The notes: a model not told the origin generated them from the letters alone. DNA of 64,000 nt from Pseudomonas hamedanensis (GCF_014268595.2 NZ_CP077091.1:2564501-2628500); one strand, 5' to 3'. Counted from the first letter of the stretch, positions 19,484-28,983 are shown. Numbers and translations are program-made.

Positions 19484-20290
19484 ATGATCAACCGACTCAC
19501 CTCAGCACCCGACTGGGACGCCAAGGCGTACCAACAGTTTTCCCGACTCAGGCAACGCCCGGTCAACGAATTGCTCGACCGTGTCGATGTGCAAAACCCC
19601 AAGCGCATCTACGATCTGGGCTGCGGCACAGGCATCGCCACGCAATTATTGGCCAAGCGCTGGCCGCGTGCGCAATTGCAGGGCATCGACAGCTCGGCGC
19701 GGATGCTCGACGAGGCCCGCGGCCTGCCGATAAAGGCGCTGTGGAAGCAATGTGATCTGCTGGCCTGGCAACCGGAGCAGCCAGCGGATTTGCTGTTTGC
19801 CGCCGCGGTGCTGCATTTCCTCGATGGCCATGAAAGGTTGCTGCCGCGCCTGCTCGGGCATCTGAGTCCTGGCGGTTGCCTCGCAGCGCACATGCCGGAC
19901 TGGCGCGACGCGTTGTGGTATCGCTTGATGCTCGAAACACTGGAAGACGCAGGCCCCGGCGGAACACCATTAGCCACGCCTGAACTGCGCCAGCGCATGG
20001 CTTCGCGGCCGTTGCTGACACTGGAGGATTACTACCGGTTGCTCGCCCCGCTGACCACGTCGCTGGACATTTGGGAGACCGAGCAGTTGCAAGTGGTGAA
20101 CGGCAAGTCGCCGGTGTATGACTGGGTCAAGGTCTCGGCGCTGCGGCCGGTGATGCAGGCGCTGGATTCAGCGCAACAGGCGCGGTTTATCTATCACTAC
20201 CTGATGCGGGTGCATGAGCATTACCCGCCAGAGGGCGACGGCTGCACGTTGTTTGCGTTCAAGCGGATATTTATTGTCGCCACGGTTTGA
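19484..20290 (+). CDS. tam: Trans-aconitate 2-methyltransferase-like SAM methyltransferase
   Basis: A 268-residue class I SAM-dependent methyltransferase. The SAM-binding motif I is RIYDLGCGTGIATQLLAKRW (about residues 41-60), with motif II GIDSSARMLDEA and acidic motif CDLLAWQPEQPADLLFAAAVLHFL. The start (APDWDAKAYQQFSRLRQRPV) and length match Tam, which methylates trans-aconitate to relieve inhibition of aconitase. An excellent ribosome site (GGAGG) precedes the ATG. Exact substrate is inferred from family likeness. Confidence 0.8.
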   Translation: MINRLTSAPDWDAKAYQQFSRLRQRPVNELLDRVDVQNPKRIYDLGCGTGIATQLLAKRWPRAQLQGIDSSARMLDEARGLPIKALWKQCDLLAWQPEQPADLLFAAAVLHFLDGHERLLPRLLGHLSPGGCLAAHMPDWRDALWYRLMLETLEDAGPGGTPLATPELRQRMASRPLLTLEDYYRLLAPLTTSLDIWETEQLQVVNGKSPVYDWVKVSALRPVMQALDSAQQARFIYHYLMRVHEHYPPEGDGCTLFAFKRIFIVATV

Positions 20291-20309
20291 TTTGTCGCAT
20301 CCACTACCG

Positions 20310-20378
20310 CTATCGCGAGCAGGCTCACTCCTACATTTGGAATGCGTTTCCCTGTAGGAGTGAGCCTGCTCGCGATAG
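20310..20378. repeat. REP pair between convergent tam and pcaC
   Basis: Arms CTATCGCGAGCAGGCTCACT and reverse complement with a ~20-bp spacer, positioned between two convergent genes where it may also act as a transcription boundary. Confidence 0.86.
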
Positions 20379-20395
20379 CATCAGCTCAGACACCA

Positions 20396-20788
20396 TCAAT
20401 CCCGGGATTCAACACCCAATTCATCCCACACCGATTCGGCCAGATGAAACGTCGCATTCGCCGCCGGGATCCCGCAGTAGATCGCGCTCTGCATGATCAC
20501 TTCCTTGATCTCGCCCCGGCTCACGCCGTTGTTGGCCGCTGCGCGCAGGTGCAGTTTCAGTTCACCCTCGCGGTTCATGCCGATCAGCATGGCAATGGTG
20601 ATCAGGCTGCGGGTATGCCGGGGCAGACCCGGGCGGGTCCAGATGTCACCCCAGGCGTGGCGGGTGATCATCTCCTGGAACTCCGAGTTGAATTCGGTCA
20701 GGGTGGTCAGGCTGCGATCGACATGGGCGTCGCCCAATACCGCGCGGCGCACTCGCATGCCTTCGTCGTAACGTTGTTTTTCGTCCAC
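20396..20788 (-). CDS. pcaC: 4-carboxymuconolactone decarboxylase PcaC
   Basis: A 130-residue AhpD/CMD-fold enzyme that decarboxylates 4-carboxymuconolactone to beta-ketoadipate enol-lactone. It starts with GTG (VDEKQRYDEGMRVRRAVLGD), supported by GAGGAAG six bases upstream and by the exact family length. HAWGDIWTRPGLPRHTRSL and AIYCGIPAANATFHLAESV are family landmarks. The longer open frame starting 138 bases upstream overlaps pcaD and is a shadow. Last gene of the pca operon. Confidence 0.95.
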   Translation of the reverse strand: MDEKQRYDEGMRVRRAVLGDAHVDRSLTTLTEFNSEFQEMITRHAWGDIWTRPGLPRHTRSLITIAMLIGMNREGELKLHLRAAANNGVSRGEIKEVIMQSAIYCGIPAANATFHLAESVWDELGVESRD

Positions 20789-20798
20789 AAAATCTTCC

Positions 20799-21590
20799 TC
20801 ACTGAGCCTGCAAAAACGCCAGCACACGGTCGCTGAACCCGGCGCCGGCCTGCACGTTGGACAGGTGCGCCGCGTAGAACTCGGCGTACTCGGCGCCGCG
20901 CACGTGGTCGCGAATGAAATGCCCACCGGACGGTGGCGTCACCGCATCTTCGCTGCCGGCAATCACCAGCAATGGCACGTTGATCGAAGCCAGTTGCTCA
21001 CGGAAATCCGCGTCGCGCACCGCTGCACAGTTGGCGGCATAGCCTTGTGGGTCAGTCGCTGCAAGCATATCGGTGATCTTCTTTGCCGCTGCCGGATGCG
21101 CTGCCGAGAAGTCCGGGGTGAACCAGCGCGCAATCGAGGCGTCACGCAGCGCGACCATCGCCGCCGGGCCGTCGCGCAATACCGTTTCAATGCGCGGATT
21201 CCACACCGACGGATCACCTATTTTCGCCGCTGTGTTGCAGACGATCAGCTTGTGCAGACGATGGCCAGCGTTGATTCCCAGCCACTGACCGATCAGCCCG
21301 CCCATCGACAGTCCGCAGAAATGTGCACGCTCGATGTGCAGCGCATCGAGCAGACCGAGCACGTCGTGGCCCAGTTGCTCAATGCTGTACGGCCCTTCGG
21401 TGACCAGCGATCGGCCGTGGCCGCGGGTGTCGAAACGCAGCACGCGAAAATGCTCGGTGAACGCCGGCATCTGCGCGTCCCACATGTGCAGGTCGGTGCC
21501 CAGCGAGTTGGACAGCACCAGCACCGGCGCATCGTCCGGGCCATCGATTTGGTAGTGCAGTTCGCCATCGGCGAGGTGAACGAAAGCCAC
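20799..21590 (-). CDS. pcaD: 3-oxoadipate enol-lactonase PcaD
   Basis: A 263-residue alpha/beta hydrolase that opens beta-ketoadipate enol-lactone to beta-ketoadipate. The nucleophile elbow is GLSMGG (Ser around residue 93), the oxyanion region is LSNSLGTDLHMWD, and the late motif VIAGSEDAVTPP carries the acid residue, with His in GGHFIRDH. The start is a GTG with GGAGAAG upstream. It lies 11 bp after pcaB and 10 bp before pcaC. Confidence 0.95.
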   Translation of the reverse strand: MAFVHLADGELHYQIDGPDDAPVLVLSNSLGTDLHMWDAQMPAFTEHFRVLRFDTRGHGRSLVTEGPYSIEQLGHDVLGLLDALHIERAHFCGLSMGGLIGQWLGINAGHRLHKLIVCNTAAKIGDPSVWNPRIETVLRDGPAAMVALRDASIARWFTPDFSAAHPAAAKKITDMLAATDPQGYAANCAAVRDADFREQLASINVPLLVIAGSEDAVTPPSGGHFIRDHVRGAEYAEFYAAHLSNVQAGAGFSDRVLAFLQAQ

Positions 21591-21601
21591 AGCCTTCTCC
21601 T

Positions 21602-22966
21602 TCAGACAGTCAAAGCGTTGTGTTCGGCCACCGCGCGCTCGACCCAGACGTGGGCCTGGCCGAGGTAGTGCGCGGGGTTGAGAAGATCGTCGAGTTCAGC
21701 CTCGCTGAGTTCGGCGGTGACTTGCGGCTCGTCACCGAGCACCGCGCGCAAGTGACGCTGCTCGGCCACCGCGCGTTTGCAGCACTGTTCCAGCAGATGA
21801 TGCGCGGTGTCGCGACCCACCCGTTGTGCAAGGACAATGCTCACCGCTTCGGCCAGCACCAGCCCTTGAGTCAATTCGAGGTTACGGGTCATGCGTGCGG
21901 CGTCGACTTCCAGGCCATCGGCAAGCAAGCGCGCCTGTTGCAGCGAACCCGAGACCAGGCAGCAAATCTCCGGCAGGGTTTCCCATTCGGCATGCCACAG
22001 ACCGAGGCTGCGCTCGTGTTCCTGCGGCATCGCACTGAACAGCGTCGACACCAGCCCCGGCACCCGGGTCGCCGCGCCGATCAATACCGCCGCGCCCACC
22101 GGGTTGCGTTTGTGCGGCATGGTCGATGACCCGCCCTTGCCCGGCGCCGCCGGCTCGAACACTTCCGCCGCTTCGGTCTGCATCAACAGGCTGATGTCGC
22201 GGCCGAGCTTGCCGAGGCTGCCGGCGATCAGGCCAAGCACGGCGCCGAATTCGACGATGCAATCGCGCTGGGTGTGCCACGGTTGTTCCGGCAGGCTCAA
22301 TTGCAGCTCTTCGGCCAAGGCTTGCGCGATTGGCAAGGCCTGCTCACCCAGCGCCGCGAGCGTGCCGGAGGCGCCACCGAATTGCAGCACCAGCAGCCGC
22401 GGTTTCAGTTCCCGCAGACGCTGACGGCTGCGCGTCACAGCACCCAGCCAGCCGGCGATTTTCATGCCGAGGGTAACTGGCGTCGCGTGTTGCAGCCAGG
22501 TTCGTCCGGCCAACGGCGTGGTGGCGAACCGTTGTGCCTGGGTGGCCAGCGAATCGGCCAGTTGCGCCAGATCGCTTTCGATCAGCGCCAACGCCTGACG
22601 CAATTGCAGCACCAGCCCGGAATCCATTACGTCCTGACTGGTCGCGCCCAGATGCACATAGCGCTCGGCTTCGGCGTCGCTAGACGCAATCTGTCTACCC
22701 AACGCCTTGACCAGTGGAATCGCCGAGTTGCCGGCGCTGGCAATCGTCTCGCCCAGCGCCGCGAAGTCATACAGACCGGCGTCGCACGCCGCCGCAATCG
22801 GTGCCACCGCTGATAAAGGAATCAGGCCAATACGCGCCTCGGCCCGGGCCAGCGCCGCTTCGAAGTCGAGCATTGCCTGCACGCGGCCCTGATCGCAGAA
22901 CACCTCGCGCATATCGCGAGCGGTGAAATAGGCATCGAACAATTGATTGCCCGGTCGCTGAGTCAT
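21602..22966 (-). CDS. pcaB: 3-carboxy-cis,cis-muconate cycloisomerase PcaB
   Basis: A 454-residue member of the fumarase/aspartase superfamily converting 3-carboxy-cis,cis-muconate to 4-carboxymuconolactone. The superfamily signature is GSSTMPHKRNPVGA, and the N-terminal MTQRPGNQLFDAYFTARDMREVF is that of Pseudomonas PcaB. ATSQDVMDSG holds the second active-site segment. Forms homotetramers. Operon neighbours are pcaT upstream (46 bp) and pcaD downstream. Confidence 0.95.
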   Translation of the reverse strand: MTQRPGNQLFDAYFTARDMREVFCDQGRVQAMLDFEAALARAEARIGLIPLSAVAPIAAACDAGLYDFAALGETIASAGNSAIPLVKALGRQIASSDAEAERYVHLGATSQDVMDSGLVLQLRQALALIESDLAQLADSLATQAQRFATTPLAGRTWLQHATPVTLGMKIAGWLGAVTRSRQRLRELKPRLLVLQFGGASGTLAALGEQALPIAQALAEELQLSLPEQPWHTQRDCIVEFGAVLGLIAGSLGKLGRDISLLMQTEAAEVFEPAAPGKGGSSTMPHKRNPVGAAVLIGAATRVPGLVSTLFSAMPQEHERSLGLWHAEWETLPEICCLVSGSLQQARLLADGLEVDAARMTRNLELTQGLVLAEAVSIVLAQRVGRDTAHHLLEQCCKRAVAEQRHLRAVLGDEPQVTAELSEAELDDLLNPAHYLGQAHVWVERAVAEHNALTV

Positions 22967-23012
22967 AAACAGTCCTTGCCGGCGCGGGCCATGCCGGCCC
23001 GCGCACTGGAGG

Positions 23013-24308
23013 TTAGAGATCGTGGTGCAAATACGCCGCCTGTTTCGGCAGGCGCAGGCTGAACAGGAACGCCACCGCCATCATCGCCGTGACGTACCAA
23101 TAGAACGAGTTTTCCATGCCGATATTTTTCAGGCTCAGGGCGACGAACTCCGCTGAACCGCCAAAGATCGCGTTGGCCACCGCATAGGCCAGACCGACAC
23201 CGAGGGCGCGCACCTCAGGCGGGAACATTTCGGCTTTCACCAACCCGCTGATCGAGGTGTAGAAACTGACAATTGCCAGCGCCAGCGTGATCAGCACGAA
23301 CGCCAGAAACGGGCTGCTGATGCTTTTCAAACTGAGCAGGATCGGCACGGTGAACAGCGTGCCGAGGGCGCCAAACCAGAGCATCGAATTACGTCGGCCG
23401 ATCTTGTCGGCGAGCATGCCGAACAGCGGCTGCATGCACATGTACAGAAACAGCGCGCCGGTCATGATGTAGCTGGCGGTCTTGGCGTGCATGCCGGCGG
23501 TGTTGACCAGGTATTTCTGCATGTAGGTGGTGAAGGTGTAGAAAATCAGCGACCCGCCCGCGGTGTAGCCGAGTACCGTGATGAACGCGGCTTTGTGATC
23601 GCGAAACAGTGCCGCGATGCTGCCGGCGTCTTTGTGTTCGCGGGTTTCCTTGTTGGTGGTTTCTTTCAGCGAACGCCGCAGGAACAGCGAAATCAGCGCC
23701 GCCACCGCACCGACCACGAACGGAATCCGCCAGCCGTAGGCCCGCAGGTCTTCTTCGGTGAGGAACTGTTGCAGCACCACCACCAGCGACACCGCCAGCA
23801 GTTGTCCGCCGATCAACGTCACGTACTGGAACGAGGCGAAGAAGCCGCGCTGGCCCTTGAGCGCCACCTCACTCATGTAGGTCGCGGTGGTGCCGTATTC
23901 GCCACCCACCGACAACCCTTGCAACAGACGTGCGAAAAGCAGCAGGACCGGCGCCCAGACCCCAATGTCCTTGTAGGTCGGCAGGCAGGCGATCAACAGC
24001 GAGCCAAAGCACATCATCAGAATCGAGATGAGCATCGAATTCTTGCGCCCGTGCTTGTCGGCGACCCGGCCGAAGATCCAGCCGCCAATCGGCCGCATCA
24101 GGAAGCCAGCGGCAAACACACCGGCGGTATTGACCAGTTGCACGGTCGGGTTATCGGAGGGGAAAAACGCCGGGGCGAAATAGATCGCGCAGAAGGCATA
24201 GACATAGAAGTCGAACCATTCGACCAGATTGCCGGACGAGGCGCCGACAATGGCGAAGATGCGCTTGCTGCGCTCTTCGCCGGTGTAATGGGAAGTGGTG
24301 GTGGTCAT
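23013..24308 (-). CDS. pcaT: Dicarboxylate MFS symporter PcaT
   Basis: A 431-residue metabolite:H+ symporter of the MFS (KgtP/ProP group). Helix 1 region is [21 protein letters not shown], and the loop 2-3 signature [18 protein letters not shown] and loop 4-5 [20 protein letters not shown] are clear. In Pseudomonas this gene beside pcaB is PcaT, thought to import beta-ketoadipate. It follows pcaG after a 250-bp gap holding a large inverted repeat, so it may have its own promoter. Confidence 0.9.
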   Translation of the reverse strand: MTTTTSHYTGEERSKRIFAIVGASSGNLVEWFDFYVYAFCAIYFAPAFFPSDNPTVQLVNTAGVFAAGFLMRPIGGWIFGRVADKHGRKNSMLISILMMCFGSLLIACLPTYKDIGVWAPVLLLFARLLQGLSVGGEYGTTATYMSEVALKGQRGFFASFQYVTLIGGQLLAVSLVVVLQQFLTEEDLRAYGWRIPFVVGAVAALISLFLRRSLKETTNKETREHKDAGSIAALFRDHKAAFITVLGYTAGGSLIFYTFTTYMQKYLVNTAGMHAKTASYIMTGALFLYMCMQPLFGMLADKIGRRNSMLWFGALGTLFTVPILLSLKSISSPFLAFVLITLALAIVSFYTSISGLVKAEMFPPEVRALGVGLAYAVANAIFGGSAEFVALSLKNIGMENSFYWYVTAMMAVAFLFSLRLPKQAAYLHHDL

Positions 24309-24401
24309 TGTCTTTTCACTCGAAAGGGACGGTCACAGTCTAGACACACTTTGCAACAGTCCCGTTCCACATTGGCTCATCACACAGGCCGGATCAGCCC
24401 T

Positions 24402-24534
24402 TGTGGCGAGGGGATTTATCCCCGCTCGAGTGCGAAGCACTCGCAAATCAGATACACGCGGTTCACCTGAAATACCGCGCCGACTGGTTTTGGGGCCGCT
24501 TCGCAGCCCAGCGGGGATAAATCCCCTCACCACA
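24402..24534. repeat. Long-arm inverted repeat between pcaG and pcaT
   Basis: Outer arms TGTGGCGAGGGGATTTATCC and reverse complement (24 bp, one mismatch) enclose about 85 bp with a second pair CGAGTGCGAAGCACTCG. It is a different family from the other repeats here, and it interrupts the pca operon. Confidence 0.8.
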
Positions 24535-24560
24535 GTGATCGCTGGCCACTGATGCACCGA

Positions 24561-25127
24561 TCAATAATCAAAGAACACCGTCTCGGCATCAGTGCCCTGC
24601 AGAATCACATTCCACTGATACACGCCCGAAGCATCCGCTTTGGCCAGCAAGGTCTGGCGACGTTCTGCCGGCACGCATTCCAGCAACGGGTCATCCACGT
24701 TCGCCGGCTCACCCTCAAAGTAGATCCGCGTCAGCAGGTGCTTGACCAGACCCCGGGCGAACACCAGCACCACCAGGTGCGGCGCCTGGGTCGAGCCTTT
24801 GACCCCTTGCACAGTGCCGGGTTTGATCGTGGTGAAACGGAAGCGCCCTTCGGCGTCCACAGGGATCCGGCCAAAACCTTCGAAATTCGGGTCGAGCGGT
24901 TTGTCTTGCTGATCTTCCGGGTGGTCGTATTTGCCGGCGGCGTTGGCCTGCCAGACTTCAAGCATGGCGTCGCTGACGATATCGCCGTTGCCGTCCACCA
25001 CCTGGCCGGTGATCGCCACGCGCTCGCCCAGGGTCAGCTCGTTGGCGAGGGCTTCGCGATTCAGCCAGGTCAGGCCGATGTGGTAATACGGCCCGACGGT
25101 GTGGGAGGTAGTCGCAGTCAGGGTCAT
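24561..25127 (-). CDS. pcaG: Protocatechuate 3,4-dioxygenase alpha chain PcaG
   Basis: A 188-residue alpha subunit of the intradiol dioxygenase that cleaves protocatechuate to 3-carboxy-cis,cis-muconate. MTLTATTSHTVGPYYHIGL and EVWQANAAGKYDHPEDQQD are diagnostic. As usual for the alpha chain, the four iron ligands of the beta chain are not all present. The start is two bases after the pcaH stop, with GGAGA inside the pcaH end serving as ribosome site. Confidence 0.95.
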   Translation of the reverse strand: MTLTATTSHTVGPYYHIGLTWLNREALANELTLGERVAITGQVVDGNGDIVSDAMLEVWQANAAGKYDHPEDQQDKPLDPNFEGFGRIPVDAEGRFRFTTIKPGTVQGVKGSTQAPHLVVLVFARGLVKHLLTRIYFEGEPANVDDPLLECVPAERRQTLLAKADASGVYQWNVILQGTDAETVFFDY

Positions 25128-25128
25128 C

Positions 25129-25833
25129 TTATTTCTCCATCGGCGTGGCATCACGGCCGCGCAGCACGATGTCCCAGCGGTAACCGAGGGCGTAGGACGG
25201 AATGGTTTTTTCCAGATCGAAACTGGCGATCAGGCGTTCCTTGGCCGAAGTGTCCGGCACGCAGTTGTAGATCGGGTCATAGGCCAGCAACGGATCACCG
25301 GGGAAATACATTTGCGTGACCAGACGCGTGAGGATGCTCGGCCCGAACAGGGAAAAATGGATGTGCGCCGGGCGCCACGCATTGTGGTGATTGCCCCACG
25401 GATAGGCGCCGGGCTTGATGGTCTGGAACTGATACCAGCCGTCGGCATCGGTAACGGTTCGGCCGGTGCCGGTAAAATTCGGGTCCAGCGGCGCGTCGTG
25501 CAGATCGCGCGCGTGGTTGTAGCGGCCGGCGGCGTTCGCCTGCCAGATCTCCACCAGAATCCCCGGCACCGGCAGACCGTTTTCGTCGAGTACGCGACCA
25601 TGAATAATGATGCGCTCGCCTAACGGTTCACCGTCGTGCTGGGCGGTCAGGTCGTTGTCCTTCTCGGTGACGTGCTCGGCGCCAATGGTTGGCCCGGTGA
25701 TTTCCGAGAGTGAATGGGGCAGATACACCAAAGGCTTGGACGGCGAGCGCAGGTTGGTGGATTGATAGGTCGGGTGCAGGTAGTCAGGCTGAGTGCCTGC
25801 CTGTGGGCGACGGTAACCAGGCTTGTCAGTCAT
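25129..25833 (-). CDS. pcaH: Protocatechuate 3,4-dioxygenase beta chain PcaH
   Basis: A 234-residue catalytic beta subunit holding the non-haem Fe(III). The iron-ligand regions are visible: the Tyr ligands in RYNHARDLHD and PGAYPWGNHHN, and the His ligands in WRPAHIHFSLFG. EIWQANAAGRYNH is the intradiol signature. Forms an (alpha-beta-Fe)12 assembly with PcaG. It lies directly downstream of pcaF, AGAGGAA upstream of the ATG. Confidence 0.95.
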   Translation of the reverse strand: MTDKPGYRRPQAGTQPDYLHPTYQSTNLRSPSKPLVYLPHSLSEITGPTIGAEHVTEKDNDLTAQHDGEPLGERIIIHGRVLDENGLPVPGILVEIWQANAAGRYNHARDLHDAPLDPNFTGTGRTVTDADGWYQFQTIKPGAYPWGNHHNAWRPAHIHFSLFGPSILTRLVTQMYFPGDPLLAYDPIYNCVPDTSAKERLIASFDLEKTIPSYALGYRWDIVLRGRDATPMEK

Positions 25834-25869
25834 TTCGCTTTCCTCTGTTCTTATAAGTGTCGCAGCGCG

Positions 25870-27075
25870 TCAGACGCGTTCGATGGCCAGGGCCAGACCT
25901 TGGCCGACACCGACGCACATGGTCGCCAGACCTTTCTTGCCACCGGTTTTTTCCAGATGATGCAGGGCTGTCAGCACCAGCCGCGCCCCGCTCATGCCCA
26001 GCGGGTGGCCCAAGGCAATCGCGCCACCGTTCGGGTTGACCTGTGGCGCATCGTCGGCCAGACCCAACTCGCGCAACACCGCCAGACCCTGGCTGGCAAA
26101 CGCCTCGTTGAGTTCGATCACGTCGAAATCGCTGACCGCCACGCCAAGGCGTTCGGTCAACCTGCGCACCGCCGGCACCGGGCCGATGCCCATCACCCGC
26201 GGCGCCACACCGGCGCTGGCCATGCCGAGCACTTTGGCACGGGCGGTCAGGCCGTGTTTTTTTACTGCTTCGGCTGAAGCGAGAATCAGTGCCGCGGCGC
26301 CATCGTTAACACCCGAGGCATTCCCGGCGGTGACGGTTTTGTCGGCGCCGTTGACCGGTTTCAGTTTGCTCAGCGCTTCAAGGGTGGTGTCAGCGCGCGG
26401 ATGTTCGTCCTGGCTGACCACGGTTTCGCCTTTCTTATGCGCGATGCGCACTTCAACGATTTCTTCAGCGAAGTAGCCAGCGGCCTGGGCGGCGGCGGTA
26501 CGCTGCTGACTGCGCAGGGCAAAGGCGTCCTGATCCTCGCGCGATACCTTGTAGTCGTCGGCGACGTTGTCAGCGGTTTGCGGCATGGCATCGACGCCGT
26601 ACTGCGCCTTCATCAGCGGGTTGATGAAACGCCAGCCGATGGTGGTGTCTTCCAGTTTCATGTTGCGCGAAAACGCCGCATCGGCCTTGCCCATCACGAA
26701 CGGCGCGCGGGACATCGACTCGACGCCGCCGGCAATCGCCAGCTCCATCTCGCCGCTGGCGATGGCGCGAAACGCCGTGCCGATCGCATCCATGCCCGAA
26801 GCGCAGAGGCGATTGAGGGTCACACCCGGCACACTGGCAGGCAGGCCGGCGAGCAACAGCGCCATGCGCGCAACGTTGCGGTTGTCTTCACCGGCCTGAT
26901 TGGCGCAGCCAAGAAAGACTTCGTCGATGGCCGTCCAGTCCACCGCTGGATTACGTTCCATCAGCGCCTTGATCGGCACGGCGGCCAAATCGTCGGCGCG
27001 CACGGCGGACAGTCCGCCGCCGAAACGGCCGATGGGGGTGCGAATCGCGTCGCAGATATACACGTCACGCATCAT
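25870..27075 (-). CDS. pcaF: Beta-ketoadipyl-CoA thiolase PcaF
   Basis: A 400/401-residue thiolase that splits beta-ketoadipyl-CoA into succinyl-CoA and acetyl-CoA. The nucleophile Cys is in TLNRLCASGMDAIGTA (about residue 91), the His motif is NPNGGAIALGHPLGMSGARL, and the last Cys is in GLATMCVGVGQG. The start is the first of two adjacent ATGs; the first overlaps the pcaJ stop as ATGA, so coupling favours it. Confidence 0.95.
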   Translation of the reverse strand: MMRDVYICDAIRTPIGRFGGGLSAVRADDLAAVPIKALMERNPAVDWTAIDEVFLGCANQAGEDNRNVARMALLLAGLPASVPGVTLNRLCASGMDAIGTAFRAIASGEMELAIAGGVESMSRAPFVMGKADAAFSRNMKLEDTTIGWRFINPLMKAQYGVDAMPQTADNVADDYKVSREDQDAFALRSQQRTAAAQAAGYFAEEIVEVRIAHKKGETVVSQDEHPRADTTLEALSKLKPVNGADKTVTAGNASGVNDGAAALILASAEAVKKHGLTARAKVLGMASAGVAPRVMGIGPVPAVRRLTERLGVAVSDFDVIELNEAFASQGLAVLRELGLADDAPQVNPNGGAIALGHPLGMSGARLVLTALHHLEKTGGKKGLATMCVGVGQGLALAIERV

Positions 27076-27851
27076 GCTTCTCCCGGTGTCTGACCGTGGG
27101 CGGCAGCGGTGCGCGCTTCAAGATCACGCAGCGCCGTCAGCTCGACTTCGGTCGGCTCAGCGGTGGTTTCAACCGTATCGGCAAAGCGAATCGCCCAACC
27201 AGTGGCGGCCACCACTTGCTCACGGGTCACGCCCGGATGCAACGCAGTGACGACGAATTCGTGAGTGCCCTCCTCCGGCTCCATGATGCACAGGTCAGTG
27301 ATGATCCCCACCGGACCGGCGCCCGGCAGGCCCAGACGCTTGCGCGAATCGCCGCCCTCGCCATGACCGACCGAGGTGATGAAATCGAGTTTGTCGACAA
27401 ACGAACGCGCCGACTGTTTGAGGATGATCAGCACGCTTTTCGCCGAACCGGCAATCTCCGGCGCGCCACCGGCACCCGGCAGGCGTACTTTCGGCGCGTG
27501 ATAGTCGCCGACCACGGTGGTGTTGATGTTGCCAAAACGGTCAACCTGCGCGGCGCCGAGAAAACCGACGTCGATGCGCCCGCCCTGCAGCCAGTAGCGA
27601 AAAATCTCACCGGTCGGCACCACGGTGTCGGCGGTCTCGGCCAACTCGCCGTCACCGATGGACAGCGGCAGTACGCTCGGCTTGGCGCCAATCGGGCCGG
27701 ATTCGTAGATCAACACCACGTCCGGCGACGAGGTCAGTCGCGCAAGGTTGGCAGCTTTCGATGGCAGGCCGATGCCGACGAAGCACACCGAGCCGTTTTT
27801 CAGGCGGCGGGCCGCAGCGACGGTCATCATTTCGTTGGTGGTATAAGTCAT
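27072..27851 (-). CDS. pcaJ: 3-oxoadipate CoA-transferase subunit B (PcaJ/CatJ type)
   Basis: A 259-residue beta subunit of the succinyl-CoA:3-oxoadipate CoA-transferase. IYESGPIGAKPSVLPLSIGD contains the Glu expected to form the CoA thioester, and FLGAAQVDRFGNINTTVVGD is typical of the CatJ/GctB-like group. Subunit lengths (285 + 259) match the P. aeruginosa/CatIJ type, not the shorter P. putida PcaIJ (231 + 213). The ATG overlaps the pcaI stop by one base (TAATG). Confidence 0.92.
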   Translation of the reverse strand: MTYTTNEMMTVAAARRLKNGSVCFVGIGLPSKAANLARLTSSPDVVLIYESGPIGAKPSVLPLSIGDGELAETADTVVPTGEIFRYWLQGGRIDVGFLGAAQVDRFGNINTTVVGDYHAPKVRLPGAGGAPEIAGSAKSVLIILKQSARSFVDKLDFITSVGHGEGGDSRKRLGLPGAGPVGIITDLCIMEPEEGTHEFVVTALHPGVTREQVVAATGWAIRFADTVETTAEPTEVELTALRDLEARTAAAHGQTPGEA

Positions 27852-28708
27852 TACTTGGCCTCCGAGGCAGCGGCCAACTTGGCCTGGAACTCGCTGAAGT
27901 CAGCGCAGCCATGGATGTATTCGTTGATCCACGCAGTAAACGTCTCACGGTCGCGAGCGATCGGGTCCCACGCCTGATAAAACCGATTGTCACGCTCGGT
28001 GTAGCCGTGGGCATAGGACGGATGCGCGCCGCCCGGCACGTGGCAGACTGCGCTCAGCGCCCAGGTCGGCAGCACACATGCGTTCATCGGTGCGTTGAGG
28101 TCGTCGACGATTTCCTCAACCGTGACGATGCAGCGCTTGGCCGCCAGCGCGGCTTCTTTCTGCACGCCGAGAATGCCCCAGAGCAGCACGTTGCCCTTGC
28201 GGTCGGCTTTCTGCGCATGGATCACCGTGACGTCCGGGCGCACCGAAGGCACCGCCGCCAGCACTTCGCCGGTGAACGGGCAGGTCACGGTTTTGATCAA
28301 CGGATTGACCTTCGGCAGATCAGAGCCGGCATAAGCACGCAGTACCGCGAACGGCAGGCCGGAAGCGCCGGCGACGTAGGCGTTGGCGAGGTCGGCGTGG
28401 CTGTGTTCTTCGATTTCCAGCGGCTGCGGCCATTGCTTCTCGACCGCGTCGCGCAGACGGTGCAGCGAACCCACGCCGGGGTTGCCGCCCCAGGAGAAAA
28501 TCAATTTGCGCGCGCACCCGGCGCCGATCAGTTGGTCGTAGATCAGGTCAGGCGTCATCCGCACCAGGGTCAGATCTTTCTTGCCTTGACGAATGATTTC
28601 ATGACCCGCTGCCGTAGGGATCAGGTGAGTGAAGCCTTCGAGGGCGACGGTGTCGCCGTCGTTGACGAATTGCTTCACCGCGTCGTGCAGCGAAAGGATC
28701 TCAGCCAT
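27851..28708 (-). CDS. pcaI: 3-oxoadipate CoA-transferase subunit A (PcaI/CatI type)
   Basis: A 285-residue alpha subunit of the CoA-transferase activating beta-ketoadipate. MAEILSLHDAVKQFVNDGDT starts the protein, with GFTHLIPTAAGHEIIRQGKK and IFSWGGNPGVGSLHRLRDA as family landmarks. The start is set by GGGAG about eight bases upstream and removes a 23-residue extension without support. First gene of the pcaIJF-HG-TBDC run, with PcaR-type half-sites 100-140 bp upstream. Confidence 0.93.
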   Translation of the reverse strand: MAEILSLHDAVKQFVNDGDTVALEGFTHLIPTAAGHEIIRQGKKDLTLVRMTPDLIYDQLIGAGCARKLIFSWGGNPGVGSLHRLRDAVEKQWPQPLEIEEHSHADLANAYVAGASGLPFAVLRAYAGSDLPKVNPLIKTVTCPFTGEVLAAVPSVRPDVTVIHAQKADRKGNVLLWGILGVQKEAALAAKRCIVTVEEIVDDLNAPMNACVLPTWALSAVCHVPGGAHPSYAHGYTERDNRFYQAWDPIARDRETFTAWINEYIHGCADFSEFQAKLAAASEAK

Positions 28709-28807
28709 GGAGCGGGCTCCCGTTTTGGTATTGAATCGCCAGTGATAAAAAGGCGCGAGGTTCAGCGCCGGAGTCACTGAAGATTAAGCGCGGGAAATTG
28801 GCCAAAC

Positions 28808-28847
28808 AATCCGATAATCGACTGAGTGTTCGTTTATCGAACGGATT
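28808..28847 (-). promoter_or_regulatory. PcaR-type operator upstream of pcaI
   Basis: Two half-sites, CGATAATCG (28812-28820) and CGTTTATCG (28831-28839, complement CGATAAACG), have centres 19 bp apart. The minus strand reads GTTCGATAAACGAACAC, close to the PcaR consensus GTTCGATAATCGCAC as I recall it. In P. putida the equivalent site overlaps the pcaI promoter, where PcaR activates with beta-ketoadipate. Confidence 0.8.
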
Positions 28848-28859
28848 GTTGCTCCCCTA

Positions 28860-28973
28860 ATGATCGTTCCCACGCTCCGCGTGGGAATGCAGCCCGGGAC
28901 GCTCCGCGTCCCTGAAGAGCCGAACGCAGAGCGTCCGTTGAGGCATTCCCACGCAGAGCGTGGGAACGATCAT
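28860..28973. repeat. Inverted repeat of the GATCGTTCCCACGC family
   Basis: Ends ATGATCGTTCCCACGCTC and reverse complement are nearly perfect over 29 bp. Inner arms GACGCTCCGCGTC and GCAGAGCGTC pair imperfectly. It separates pcaK from the pcaI operator. Confidence 0.85.
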
Positions 28974-28983
28974 GCTGGTGGAT

